A stretch of 64,000 nucleotides of DNA from Ignavibacteriota bacterium (GTDB lineage Bacteria; Bacteroidota; Ignavibacteria; Ignavibacteriales; Ignavibacteriaceae). Position 1 is the stretch's first letter. Each line of letters opens with the position of its first letter. Position numbers and translations under genes: made by a program. The DNA lies in assembly GCA_013285405.1 (NCBI GenBank), contig CP053446.1:1463985-1527984 (forward strand), in the 5' to 3' direction. The notes beneath the pieces are model-generated. The model worked only from the letters and a program-made list of their open reading frames with translations. It did not search any database and was not told the origin of the DNA. Positions 17,779 through 27,727 of the stretch are shown piece by piece.

Positions 17779-20766
17779 TCAAATTGGTATTTCAATTATT
17801 ACTTTCGTTCCCTTGCCGGGCGATGAGTTTAGCTGAAGTTTAGCATTAATTTCATTTGACCTGTGTTTAATATTTTTCAATCCATTCCCCTCAACTTGTT
17901 TGATTATGTCAAACCCAACACCATTATCCTCAATTGATAGCAAAATTTTCCGAGTGGGTTTTTCATAAAATCTCAAGTCAATTCTTACAGTTGAAGCATT
18001 TGAATACTTAGCAGAATTTGTAACCACCTCTTTAAATATGGAAAGCAGATTTCTTCTGACATCCATCGGCAAAATTATTTTTTCGTTTCCTGCTTTAAGA
18101 TTAAACTCCAGGTTTATTCCTTTTGATTCGAGAATTTTTACTGAATAATCTTTTAACTTAAGCAGTGCATCTTCAAATTTGTCATTGCCTGGATTTACAG
18201 CCCATACAATGTCACTCATTTTATCTATTAAATCACGTGATGTATTTTCAATTCTTTCTAACAATTCAACCGCCCGGATAGAACCGGATTTGGATTCTCG
18301 TTTAATGAGCTGTGTAAATATTGCAATGCTTGATAAGCTGGTACCAATCTCATCGTGTAAATCGCTGGAGATTTTTGTCCTTAATATTTCGACTTTAAGC
18401 GCCTGCCGGATTTTATATTGATAGATAATATAATTGACAAGTGAAACAACCAGTACAAAAACAATTATTGACAGTGCGATAAACCACCAGCGCTGCCAAA
18501 ATGGAGCCAGAATTATAAAGTTGAAAACTGCAGGATTAGAACTTTTAAGACCTTCCTTATTTATCGCATAAACTTTGAAGGAATATTTTCCGGGAGGAAG
18601 ATGTGTATAGCTGAGATAATTTCTTTGTGTGTTGAACGTCCAGTTTTTATCAAATCCTTCTAATATATAATCATACCTGACATTAGATTCATCTTTGAAA
18701 CTTGTTCCTGCAAACTCAAAGAATAACGTATTGTTTGAATATGTTAATTCGATGATTTCATTTTTCGAAATAGTCTGTTTGCCCAGATCTTCAAATCGAA
18801 ATTCTCCAGTTGAATCGGAGTTCGGGTTGTCGGGAAGCTCTCCATCCAATAATCTGATCTGCGTAAAATGGATATTAGGTTTTGAATCGAATGCATAGTT
18901 GTTTCCGGTATTATAGCAAAAAATCTGACTCCAGGAACAAAACCATAAATCACTTTCAACTTTTGTAGAGAATTTTATTTCACCCGAAGAGATACCATCG
19001 CTCGCATCAAATTTTAACCAATGTTTACCGTCAAATTTATTTACTCCATTGGCTGTAGAGAACCAATAGTTATTAAAATCATCTTCCAGAATTGAGAATA
19101 CCCAGTTACTACTTAACCCATCTTTAATTGAAAGCTGCTGAAAATTTCCGTTGTCACAAATAAAAACTCCGCCATAACGTGTTCCCACCCACAACTTTTT
19201 CTTGCTGTCTATATACAGTCCTCTGATATGAAGATCATTCAGCCCGTTCTTTTCAGTAAAGCGAAAGATGGAATCAGCTTTAATCCTGAACAATCCGTCA
19301 GCCCACGAACCAACCCAAACAGAATTATCCTCACCTACTATCAACCATCTGATGCTTGTATTAGAAAGAATATTTTTACTTTTTGAGTCAGAGAAATTCC
19401 ATTTTTCTTCCGACTTGTTACTAAAGTTGAAGATCTGTCCATTCCTACAATAAGCCAATCCGGACTGAGAGCCTATCCAAACTATTCCGTTTAAATCCTG
19501 CTTAATATTGTAAATGAAATTGTGGGGCAAGCCGTCTTTTTTGGTAAAATGCAAAACGCCGGATTTATTTTTTACAAATACACCTCTGTCTGTAGCAAAC
19601 CACAGGTCATTATTAAATCTGCCGATTCTATTATATGATGCTTTCCCGATTCCTACAGTAAAAGTTGAAGGTGCAAGAGAGAAATCTTTGATTTCGTATA
19701 AGTCTAAATTCGAACCAATTAATAGCTTATCGTCAATCTGAGTTACATCAGACGTAAAATATGTTTGTGGCTTTTGATTTTTAATGAACTTCAGATTTGT
19801 GTTCGTAAGTTTGCTCATTCCGTCAAGCGATCCTATCCAAAGATTATTTTCATTATCATAGAATAAGCTGATTATACTTGTCTCGGTTAATCCGTTATTA
19901 TGATTAATTGTTTCCAGCCTGTTGCCATTAAATAAGAAAATACTTCCGAGCATACCAATTCTTAAATTACCATATCTATCCTCACAATAGGAAATTGAAG
20001 GCACTGTGATTTCAGGATGAGATTTAGAAAAATCGGTTATTTTATTTTCTTTAAGGAAGTAAAGTTTATTTATAGTAGTGAACCAGAGTCTTTTATCTTT
20101 ATCAAAATAAACATAAAACACCGGTTCTTTTTTTTGTGTGGAATCAGGATAAACGAATTCGTATTGATCATTGTGTTTTCGTACGAGACCAATATCAGTA
20201 GCGTAATAACTTTCACCATTGTCAGTAAATGCTGCACGTAATATGTTAAGTTTACCAAGTTTGCCAAATTTATCCTGATGTCTGACTTGGGTAAAAACAC
20301 TATCTTTAAAAATCCATTCTGAAATTCCTTCATCTGTAAAAATCCAGATATTTCCTTTTGCGTCTCTGGTAATTTGACTAACGTATGGACTTATCAGGTA
20401 TTTTTTATTGTTTAAAATCGTTTTAATAATATCTTTTTTAAAGGGAGTTTTTTCAAAAACAGCAATTCCGCTTCCCAGCGTACCGACCAGCATAACACCA
20501 GGAGCTACTTCAAGAAAACTTGTTATTACAGGAACTGGCAATCCATCATCTATTCCATAATTATAAAAAGAAAATCCGTCATATATGCTTACACCTTCTG
20601 CCGTTCCAAACCACATTCTTCCGAAAGAATCTTGTGAAATAACTCGTATTGTTCCCTGAACAAGTCCATCTGACGTGGTGTATTTTTTGAAATAGTAAAC
20701 TTGTGCTGTTAAGTTTGATAGCAGAGATATGAAAATAAAACCGGAAGTCAGTATTTTTTTGAACAT
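17779..20766 (-). CDS. Sensor histidine kinase with periplasmic propeller (HisKA_3)
   Basis: 995 residues. Signal peptide (MFKKILTSGFIFISLLSNLTAQ), then about 650 residues of regulator-propeller repeats (RMWFGTAEGVSIYDG, NLWIGSLDGMSKLTN, IVWIGSQSGLAY, SVWVGSWADGLFRI, KLWVGTRYGGVFI) and a Y_Y_Y domain (~690-770, YDYILEGFDKNW). One membrane helix follows (~778-800, WWFIALSIIVFVLVVSLVNY), then a HisKA_3 dimerisation helix with phospho-acceptor His804 (SSDLHDEIGTSLSSI) and a HATPase domain (VVTNSAKYSNAS, IEDNGVGFD, GNGLKNI). A periplasmic ligand would be sensed and the phosphate passed to the NarL-type regulator downstream. No Shine-Dalgarno at the start. Confidence 0.95.
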   Translation of the reverse strand: MFKKILTSGFIFISLLSNLTAQVYYFKKYTTSDGLVQGTIRVISQDSFGRMWFGTAEGVSIYDGFSFYNYGIDDGLPVPVITSFLEVAPGVMLVGTLGSGIAVFEKTPFKKDIIKTILNNKKYLISPYVSQITRDAKGNIWIFTDEGISEWIFKDSVFTQVRHQDKFGKLGKLNILRAAFTDNGESYYATDIGLVRKHNDQYEFVYPDSTQKKEPVFYVYFDKDKRLWFTTINKLYFLKENKITDFSKSHPEITVPSISYCEDRYGNLRIGMLGSIFLFNGNRLETINHNNGLTETSIISLFYDNENNLWIGSLDGMSKLTNTNLKFIKNQKPQTYFTSDVTQIDDKLLIGSNLDLYEIKDFSLAPSTFTVGIGKASYNRIGRFNNDLWFATDRGVFVKNKSGVLHFTKKDGLPHNFIYNIKQDLNGIVWIGSQSGLAYCRNGQIFNFSNKSEEKWNFSDSKSKNILSNTSIRWLIVGEDNSVWVGSWADGLFRIKADSIFRFTEKNGLNDLHIRGLYIDSKKKLWVGTRYGGVFICDNGNFQQLSIKDGLSSNWVFSILEDDFNNYWFSTANGVNKFDGKHWLKFDASDGISSGEIKFSTKVESDLWFCSWSQIFCYNTGNNYAFDSKPNIHFTQIRLLDGELPDNPNSDSTGEFRFEDLGKQTISKNEIIELTYSNNTLFFEFAGTSFKDESNVRYDYILEGFDKNWTFNTQRNYLSYTHLPPGKYSFKVYAINKEGLKSSNPAVFNFIILAPFWQRWWFIALSIIVFVLVVSLVNYIIYQYKIRQALKVEILRTKISSDLHDEIGTSLSSIAIFTQLIKRESKSGSIRAVELLERIENTSRDLIDKMSDIVWAVNPGNDKFEDALLKLKDYSVKILESKGINLEFNLKAGNEKIILPMDVRRNLLSIFKEVVTNSAKYSNASTVRIDLRFYEKPTRKILLSIEDNGVGFDIIKQVEGNGLKNIKHRSNEINAKLQLNSSPGKGTKVIIEIPI

Positions 20767-20930
20767 AATAATTAATATTAACTAAGAATTCTATCTATCA
20801 AAAGTCTCTTCAAATAAAAATAAAATCAGGAATAATAATTTCTATGAAGATTAGATTTTTATTCAATCACTTTATCGTTTTCAATATCTGATCTTTCAAT
20901 TTATAAAGTCAAAGAAAACAAATAAATAAA

Positions 20931-22916
20931 ATGTCAGACAACACTCAATTTTATAATAGTATTTCATTCCAACAGGAAAAACCCGAAAATAATATTTTCA
21001 GAGCCTCTGAAGAATTTAAAGAGGAAGCTCATTTTTCTTCTCACAATCAATATAAAAATGTTTATGAATTTTCTGTTGCCGATAAAGAAAGATTCTGGAG
21101 CGGCGAAGCAAGGGAATTATTCTGGTTTAACTTGTGGAAAGAAGTAAAACAAGGCAAAGCTTTTAATTCAAAATGGTTTGTCGGCGGAAAAACTAATCTT
21201 AGCTATAATTGTCTTGACAGACACTTACCAACCGAAAAAAGAAATAAAGCCGCGGTAATCTGGGAAAGTGAAACAGGCGAAAGCCAAATACTCACTTATC
21301 AATTGCTTTATACCAAGGTATGCAAATTTGCAAATGTTCTGAAGAAATACGGTGTGCAAAATGGTGATAATGTAATTATTTATATGGGGGTAATTCCGGA
21401 ATCGATAATTGCAATGCTAGCTTGTTCAAGAATTGGAGCAATTCATTCTGTTGTGAACACTGACCTCAGCAGTATTGCGCTTTCCGAAAGGATAAATCAT
21501 CTCTCCTGCAGGTTATTGATTACACAAGATTATGTTTTCAAAAAAGGTAATCAGCTTGACATAAGAAGCAAAGTGGATTCCGCACTTAAGAACACAAACT
21601 TAATAGAAAAAGTTATTTTGTTCAGAAGGTTAAAAGTACAGGAAACAAAACCGATTCAGGAAAACGAAATAAACTGGCAAAACGAAATTGATAAAATATC
21701 CGATGAATGTGAAGCAGTCCCGCTGCAATCTCAACACCCGATGTTCAGCTTGTTCACAAACGGACCAAAAGGAGATCTTGTAAACATTCTTCATTCAACC
21801 GGCGGTTATATGGTTCAAACTTACCTGACTGCTAAATGGATTTTTGATCTCAAAGGGAATGATATTCTATGGACAGCTTCCGATATCAGCAAAATATCAG
21901 CACACAGTTACAGCATTTATGGTCCTCTTCTAAATGGAATAACAACATTTCTTTATGAAGGAGTTCCTATACATCCTGAGCCAGATAAATACTGGCAGTT
22001 AATTTCAAAATATAAAATAAATGTATTTTACGTGAACCCAACAACCGTGCGGGCATTACTTAAACTTGGTGATGAATGGGTATTCAAACACGATTTGTCA
22101 AGTCTGAGATTAATTGGACTAAAAGGAGAAACTATACAAAGCAATACGTGGCTTTGGTTATATAAGAACATCGGAAATCAAAAATGTCCGGTTGTGGATA
22201 CATGGCTTCAAACAGAAACAGGTTCTATAATAATTTCACCATTGCCCGGCGCATCTGAATTTCGTCCCGGCTATACTGGTTATCCTTTTCCCGGAGTGGA
22301 GGTGGATATCGTGGATTTAAATGGAAAATCTGTCGCTGAAGGTGAAGCTGGTTATTTTATTATTAAAGATAGTTGCCCATCAATGTTTACAACGAAAAAA
22401 GATAACAAAGAAGAAACAAGTCTGAATTGCTGGAAGCAATTTAAAGGGAGTTATTTTACTGGTGATGCAGCAGTGAGGGAGAATGAAAATTTCATAAAGA
22501 TTCTCGGAAGAGTTGATGATGTTATAAAAGCTGCTGGTAACCGAGTCGGAGGCTCTGAAATTGAAAAAGTGCTTCTGACACATCCATCAGTTTCAGAAGC
22601 AGCGGTTGTGAAAAGATCTGACGAAATTACTGAAAACGCGATTGTTGTATTTGTAACTCTCAATAATCTGGAAAGCACACCTCTTCTGAAAGAAGAACTA
22701 AGAAATTATATCTCTGATAAAATCGGAACGATTGCGAAACCAGACGAATTAATTTTTCTGAAGGAATTTCCCAGAATCGAAAATGGGGAAATAGATCGGA
22801 GCTTGCTCAGGGAAAAAGCCAAAGAGGGATTAAAGGAATTAACAGGAAAAGAAAGCGAATACCAGAAAATTCTTGAAAAATTGAGAGAGGATTATCAGAG
22901 AATTCAATTCGAATAA
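20931..22916 (+). CDS. Acetyl-CoA synthetase-like protein lacking key catalytic residues
   Basis: 661 residues aligning by eye along the whole length of acetyl-CoA synthetase (AMP-forming): N-terminal ACAS_N (YKNVYEFSVADKERFW), GGY after HST (290-292), WLQTETG (425-431), PLPGASEFRPG, YFTGD (508-512) and GRVDDVIKAAGNRVG (526-540). The ATP P-loop is degenerate: the family's YTSGSTGKPKG is FTNGPKGDLVN at 275-285. The C-terminal catalytic lysine (family SGKIMRR) is Glu620 (NGEIDRS). DVGWVTGHSY is DISKISAHSY. All frames are intact, so this is not simple decay. I infer loss of adenylation or of acetate activation, leaving CoA/acyl binding, regulation or a changed chemistry. Divergent from the sensor kinase across a 164-bp gap. 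Confidence 0.85.
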   Translation: MSDNTQFYNSISFQQEKPENNIFRASEEFKEEAHFSSHNQYKNVYEFSVADKERFWSGEARELFWFNLWKEVKQGKAFNSKWFVGGKTNLSYNCLDRHLPTEKRNKAAVIWESETGESQILTYQLLYTKVCKFANVLKKYGVQNGDNVIIYMGVIPESIIAMLACSRIGAIHSVVNTDLSSIALSERINHLSCRLLITQDYVFKKGNQLDIRSKVDSALKNTNLIEKVILFRRLKVQETKPIQENEINWQNEIDKISDECEAVPLQSQHPMFSLFTNGPKGDLVNILHSTGGYMVQTYLTAKWIFDLKGNDILWTASDISKISAHSYSIYGPLLNGITTFLYEGVPIHPEPDKYWQLISKYKINVFYVNPTTVRALLKLGDEWVFKHDLSSLRLIGLKGETIQSNTWLWLYKNIGNQKCPVVDTWLQTETGSIIISPLPGASEFRPGYTGYPFPGVEVDIVDLNGKSVAEGEAGYFIIKDSCPSMFTTKKDNKEETSLNCWKQFKGSYFTGDAAVRENENFIKILGRVDDVIKAAGNRVGGSEIEKVLLTHPSVSEAAVVKRSDEITENAIVVFVTLNNLESTPLLKEELRNYISDKIGTIAKPDELIFLKEFPRIENGEIDRSLLREKAKEGLKELTGKESEYQKILEKLREDYQRIQFE

Positions 22917-23057
22917 ATAATTCATTTGGTCAGTCTGACAACATATATTAATTGATATTTGTTTATTAATTATTCTTCTCTAATTTACAATTGCGATAAC
23001 GTAAGTCATTTTTTTATACGCTATCATAAAACATATACATAAACTAAAGAGGCATTG

Positions 23058-23672
23058 ATGATTAAAAGTAAAATCTTTTTACTGTTTTTCCTGCTATCGG
23101 CGGGTTTTCTTTACTCCCAAACAACACACAATGTTGCGGTTCAAAATTTTTCTTTCACTCCACAATATCTGACAATCTCGGTTGGAGATATTGTAAAATG
23201 GACAAACACTTCAGGATCACATAATGTTCGCGCTGAAGATAATAGTTTCTTCAGCGGACCAGCAGCACCAGCACCCTGGGAATTTACTCACACATTTACC
23301 ACTGTGGACAGTTTCCCATATTATTGTGAACCTCACCAGTCTATGGGAATGACGGGAGCGATAGTAGTTCGAAATCCTGTTGGAGTTAATGATGACGAAA
23401 CAATTGTTAATCAATTTAAATTAGAACAAAACTTTCCAAATCCATTTAATCCAAGTACAATAATTAATTATTCAGTTCCGGTAACTGCTTTTGTTACACT
23501 GAAAGTGTATGATATTCTTGGAAACGAAATTGCGGTATTGGTAAATGAAACAAAACAAGCTGCTGATTATCAGATTAATTTTAATGCTTCGGAATTAAAA
23601 TCAGGAATTTATTTTTATCAGTTAAGAGCTGGCTCTTTGGTCGAAACCCAAAAAATGACACTGATCAGATAG
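23058..23672 (+). CDS. Secreted plastocyanin-like cupredoxin with type IX sorting domain
   Basis: 204 residues. I chose the ATG at 23058, with AAGAGG five bases before it, over an upstream TTG. Signal peptide (IFLLFFLLSAGFLYSQ), then a single cupredoxin domain (about 22-108) with all type 1 copper ligands: His55 (GSHNV), then Cys90, His93 and Met98 (YYCEPHQSMGMTG). The C-terminal ~80 residues are a type IX sorting domain (NFPNPFNPSTIINYS, VYDILGNEIAVLV, SGIYFYQL). It would act as an extracellular or surface-attached electron carrier. No oxidase or reductase partner is encoded next to it. Confidence 0.93.
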   Translation: MIKSKIFLLFFLLSAGFLYSQTTHNVAVQNFSFTPQYLTISVGDIVKWTNTSGSHNVRAEDNSFFSGPAAPAPWEFTHTFTTVDSFPYYCEPHQSMGMTGAIVVRNPVGVNDDETIVNQFKLEQNFPNPFNPSTIINYSVPVTAFVTLKVYDILGNEIAVLVNETKQAADYQINFNASELKSGIYFYQLRAGSLVETQKMTLIR

Positions 23673-23713
23673 CGAAGTCAATTAATATCAGACATTTAAA
23701 TAAAAAATTATTA

Positions 23714-23851
23714 ATGGACGCTAAAACCAATATAGAGGGAGATATTTTTTCAAAAGCAATTGCGATTGAAACCGGCGCTATATTTAATGGCAATTGTAAA
23801 ATGGGGAACGTCGAAAATATTAAAACCACAACTGAACCAGCCAAAAATTAA
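23714..23851 (+). pseudogene. Bactofilin-like C-terminal fragment
   Basis: A 45-codon frame encodes NIEGDIFSKAIAIETGAIFN followed by GNCKM. This is the pattern of the last beta-helix rungs of bactofilins (G-I-(x)6-I-E-x-GA-x-F-x-G). A bactofilin has ~110-150 residues with an N-terminal half that is absent here; upstream is the cupredoxin gene. There is no Shine-Dalgarno. I read it as a remnant, or possibly a micro-protein capping a bactofilin filament. Confidence 0.45.
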
Positions 23852-24250
23852 ATCTATTTCTGTGCAGGAGAATTATATAAAATTAATTCTTCTGCATCTT
23901 CAATATTGATTTTTATCGTGATAGTTTAACACATTAATTTCTTACTTATGGAAAAAATAGCCCGATAAAAACCAGTCAGTTCATTCGTTATACAAATCCT
24001 TCTCAAATAATAGATTCACATTAAAAATTAATATTTAAATGAGTCGCCCATTGTTTTTAAAAAATAAAATGGACATATTAGGATTAAAATCTGATAAAAT
24101 GCAGAAGAAGGTTTATAGTTCTAAATTATCTATCCCTCCCGATTTAATTCACAACAAATTTTGATTCAGATATAAAATTTTCATTTTATATTCAGCACCC
24201 AATAAGGCACTAATATTTGTTTTTATAAACTATACAACTGAGGTGATTAT
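23852..24250. other. 399-bp intergenic region before a large secreted protein
   Basis: AT-rich, no recognised gene. A 41-codon frame at 24039-24164 has no ribosome site and no family resemblance. The Shine-Dalgarno GAGGTGA just before 24251 and the promoter of the 1048-residue protein must lie at its right end. Confidence 0.5.
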
Positions 24251-27200
24251 ATGAAATCTAATCTACTCAAATCTTCAATGCTGGGAATTATAATACCACT
24301 CATCATAAGCTCAATCTCCTTTTCTCAATATAAGGACAGGCTTAGCCAGGTTAGAGACCTTGTAAATTCTAATGAGTTAATAATGATATGGAGCCAGGGA
24401 GAAAATTCAACGAATCAGTTTTGTTATCAGAGAATTTATGATCTGGATTTAACACATCCAGGAGGAGTTGATTCTACTTTAAGAAAGAAATCACTTCAAA
24501 TAGATTCATCAATTACCGGCAGAAAAACGATTGCTGTTGCTACCGGAAACTTTCTAAATAAAAATTGTAAGAATATTGTGGCCGCTTGGGAATCAGGCGA
24601 CAATACAGTCCGGATTTCTGTTCCCGAAATTGACTCTGCAACTTTATCTTGGTCAAACACTAATGAATTAACGTTGAGCGGACTTGCATCTTATCAAAAA
24701 AATAAAATACACGTTGAGACAGGAAATTTTTTCGGGAATTTGCAGGATGAATTTATTGTTGCATTTCAGGGTGCGGATACAACAATACATCTTCAGCTAT
24801 GTTCTTTTAACCCCGATGATCTCGACCCTAATCTGCAAGGAAGTATTAATGACGAGACAACTTTTACAGCAAGTTTATTTCTAAATAATTTTGATATAGT
24901 TTCCGGAGATTTTAACAGCGATGGTTACGATGACATTGCTTTAATGTTTTTAAAACCAGTTGGTTCAAACAATTGGGCACTATGGATTACGATTTATACA
25001 ATAGATGATAATGGCAATTTTGTTAGAAAATCTTCACAGGAAGTATTTCAAGAACCTGCTTATAATGTAACCGAGGTAAACATTGACGGCATAACTGGTT
25101 CATTTGATAGTGATTCAGAAGAGGAAGCAGCATTCGGATTTTCTTTCTTCCAGGGTGAAGAGCCGGGAAACGACACATACGTATATCTTATTGACATAAG
25201 TGATAATCTGGATGTTCTGACAATCGATGATACAAAAAGAGTTGCACGAAATGTAGTTGGTCCTAACGAAATGCCGCAGATGAATGTTGGTGCAGGAGAT
25301 TTTGATAAGAATAATCACGATGAACTGGTTTTAATGTCTGGCTCAACATTCTATGTATATGCAATTGATAGTGATCTCAATACTCAATACAAATCGCAGC
25401 AAAATGTGTCAACGGAAGGATCGAATTTTTATTCCGATGCCTTTCTTGCTGTTGATGATATGGATCTTGATCGCAGTTCAGAAATTGTAGTTGTAAAAAG
25501 TTTTATCGATAACGAACCAGGCGGACTTCAGCATTTTGAGATGCACGTATTTAGTCTTGACACAACACTCACCACATACACACTAAAAGCCAGAAGATTA
25601 TTCGAAGAGCCGATTTCATCAAATTTTAATGAAAGAAAATATGCAATTGCTTTAGGAGATTTTGATGGCGATAGAGTAAGATTGGGCGATCCTGTTCATT
25701 ATCGAAGAAGCGGAGTAATGCAACCAACTGTTGTGTTATATACTCCACCAATTCATTATGACATTTTAAATGGAACTACTCATGATCTTAGTGATTGTTA
25801 TCCTGATCAGAATTGTGGTTTTACATCAACATATATTCAATCAACTACTACGGATACAACTATTACAACAGAAGTTCATGAAGACTGGGGCGGCGATGCA
25901 AGTATAACGTCATCACAACTTATCCTCAAAGAAAAAGTAAAAGCAACTTATGGAGATAAATTCAGTGCTAAAGAATCTTCAGGCACATCTTATACAATAA
26001 CAACCGGAAGAGTGGCCGCAGGTGACGACTGGATTTATTCAAATGTCTATGATATAGATTTTTATGAATACCCGGTGTATGATGGTGTTGATCCAGCACC
26101 CATTGGATATTTTCTTGTCACAATCCCGCAAAACGCACGACCATTATGGATAGAACTTAGGGATGATGATTTACTTGGCAGTCAATTCAAACCTGATCAC
26201 GAAACAGGTAATGTACTTTCATACCGATCATCAAATACATTCGATACATCACGGGTAATAGTAGATTTTCCGGAACAAACAATCGGCTCAACAGGTAACA
26301 GTTTTGTTTCATTATTAATTTCCTCATTCCGTGAAAATAGTATTGATACAAGTTGGGATGCAGGTTTGGAAGTTGGTGCAACTTTAGATTTGTCAGGAGA
26401 TTTTGGTGGTTTCGAAGCAGGAGTTGAAGTCGAAGTAAATGGTCACTACAATTATGGAGAAATGTACACACAAACAGTTCGGGTTCAGCAATCACTTGAA
26501 GTAAGAGGAGACTTGGGCCACCTTGATCCACAATACGGAACCAGCGGTACTTATTATGTTAAACCGTACGCTTATTGGACTTCCTATGGTGCGCTTGCAT
26601 TGGATTATAAAGTTACTCAACTTCCTTCCGGAGGAAATTCATTCTGGCAAAACAATTACGGTGGTAAAACAGATCTCGCGTTTAGTCTGCCGTGGCGATA
26701 CGATCCGGAGAAAGGTTATCCACTTCCCGGAAATGATACAACATACCGATACCGATCAAGAGATATTTTTCTTTCAAAAATAAATCCCAAGGGTGGCGAT
26801 TCAGTTTATATAATGGCTAAGGTAAGAAATTTTGGATTACAGAATATAACATCACCATTCACTTTAAAATTTTATGATGGCATTCCAAACAATGGCGGCA
26901 ACTTGATAGCCGAGACTACGGTTGACACAACAATTGCAGCACGCGGTTACAGAAATGTTTTTGTACCATGGTTAATTCCGTTAAATCAGCCGATGAATAA
27001 TTTAAGAATTTATGTTGTCATTGATCAGGAAAATGCAGTAACAAATGAAGTTCATGAAAATAATAATCTTGGATGGGCTCCAGCAATCGGCTATGGTTCA
27101 ATAGTGAGCGTTGAAGTTGAACAGACAATTCCTGAAGATTATTTTCTTTATCAATCATACCCAAACCCATTCAATCCATCAACAACAATTAAGTACTCAA

Positions 27201-27397
27201 TTCCGAATGGCGATAATGTTAGTTTAAAAATATTTGACATTCTTGGAAGAGAAGTTGAAGTACTGGTTGATGAATATAAAAACGCAGGAACGTATTCAGT
27301 TGAATTTAATGCAAGCAGGTTTGCGAGTGGAGTTTATTTTTATCAATTGCAATCAGGAAGATTCATTGAAACGAAGAAGATGATTTTACTTCGATAA
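24251..27397 (+). CDS. Large type IX-secreted protein with FG-GAP/VCBS-like repeats
   Basis: 1048 residues, start supported by GAGGTGA nearby. Signal sequence (LGIIIPLIISSISFSQ). At least four FG-GAP/VCBS-like calcium-type motifs: VSGDFNSDGYDDIALMF, VGAGDFDKNNHDELVLM, AVDDMDLDRSSEIVVVKS, ALGDFDGDRVRLGD. They suggest an integrin-like propeller over residues ~90-480. A Thr/Ser-rich beta region follows, then a CARDB-like module near 850-930 (VYIMAKVRNFGLQNITSPF) and a C-terminal type IX sorting domain (SYPNPFNPSTTIKYS, FDILGREVEVLVD, SGVYFYQL, KKMILLR). Extracellular; ligand unknown. Monocistronic, followed by a hairpin at 27476. Confidence 0.9.
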   Translation: MKSNLLKSSMLGIIIPLIISSISFSQYKDRLSQVRDLVNSNELIMIWSQGENSTNQFCYQRIYDLDLTHPGGVDSTLRKKSLQIDSSITGRKTIAVATGNFLNKNCKNIVAAWESGDNTVRISVPEIDSATLSWSNTNELTLSGLASYQKNKIHVETGNFFGNLQDEFIVAFQGADTTIHLQLCSFNPDDLDPNLQGSINDETTFTASLFLNNFDIVSGDFNSDGYDDIALMFLKPVGSNNWALWITIYTIDDNGNFVRKSSQEVFQEPAYNVTEVNIDGITGSFDSDSEEEAAFGFSFFQGEEPGNDTYVYLIDISDNLDVLTIDDTKRVARNVVGPNEMPQMNVGAGDFDKNNHDELVLMSGSTFYVYAIDSDLNTQYKSQQNVSTEGSNFYSDAFLAVDDMDLDRSSEIVVVKSFIDNEPGGLQHFEMHVFSLDTTLTTYTLKARRLFEEPISSNFNERKYAIALGDFDGDRVRLGDPVHYRRSGVMQPTVVLYTPPIHYDILNGTTHDLSDCYPDQNCGFTSTYIQSTTTDTTITTEVHEDWGGDASITSSQLILKEKVKATYGDKFSAKESSGTSYTITTGRVAAGDDWIYSNVYDIDFYEYPVYDGVDPAPIGYFLVTIPQNARPLWIELRDDDLLGSQFKPDHETGNVLSYRSSNTFDTSRVIVDFPEQTIGSTGNSFVSLLISSFRENSIDTSWDAGLEVGATLDLSGDFGGFEAGVEVEVNGHYNYGEMYTQTVRVQQSLEVRGDLGHLDPQYGTSGTYYVKPYAYWTSYGALALDYKVTQLPSGGNSFWQNNYGGKTDLAFSLPWRYDPEKGYPLPGNDTTYRYRSRDIFLSKINPKGGDSVYIMAKVRNFGLQNITSPFTLKFYDGIPNNGGNLIAETTVDTTIAARGYRNVFVPWLIPLNQPMNNLRIYVVIDQENAVTNEVHENNNLGWAPAIGYGSIVSVEVEQTIPEDYFLYQSYPNPFNPSTTIKYSIPNGDNVSLKIFDILGREVEVLVDEYKNAGTYSVEFNASRFASGVYFYQLQSGRFIETKKMILLR

Positions 27398-27475
27398 CAC
27401 CAGGTAATGTTTCATGGCTCCGTTATAACTTTTAGTGAAATAGTTGCAATTATTTAGTGGTTATAATTTATGCAG

Positions 27476-27508
27476 AGGCGGGTTAGCCACTCGCCTTTAA
27501 TTTTTTTT
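27476..27508 (+). terminator. Probable intrinsic terminator
   Basis: AGGCG and CGCCT (27476-27480, 27492-27496) enclose an 11-base loop with a possible inner GG/CC pairing, followed by a TTTTTTTT run. The stem is short, so strength is uncertain. Confidence 0.45.
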
Positions 27509-27675
27509 CCGCCGGATAATATTTAAACAATTTGTATTACTAGTTTAATCCTGACGAATAATGATTGCGTGTTGTCAATTACCTCGCTGTCCAAAAATAA
27601 TATTCGTGATGGATTTCTGTCTAATAATAAATCACCAACCATAAGACAATCCTGCATTTTTAATCATTCATTGGC

Positions 27676-27691
27676 TGGCACACACATTGTC
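27676..27691 (+). promoter_or_regulatory. Sigma-54-like -24/-12 promoter candidate for the STAS gene
   Basis: TGGCACACACATTGTC fits the sigma-54 pattern TGGCAC-N5-TTGC except that the final C of the -12 GC is T. The element ends 36 bases before the ATG at 27728. A similar element at 28260 has the same distance to its gene. Confidence 0.3.
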
Positions 27692-27727
27692 TGATATTTA
27701 TCACTTGTTGTAAAAATTGTTGGAAAC

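Larger units (their letters stand above)
27398..27727. other. 330-bp intergenic region
   Basis: No gene. Its left part holds a hairpin with a T tract, its right end a TGGCAC-type promoter candidate 37-50 bases before the STAS gene. Confidence 0.6.

Noticed and set aside
24039-24164. 41-codon plus-strand frame
   Set aside because: No Shine-Dalgarno and no recognisable similarity; AT-rich context makes such frames common.
26187-26531. 114-codon minus-strand frame
   Set aside because: Opposite the 1048-residue secreted protein; no signal, motif or ribosome site.
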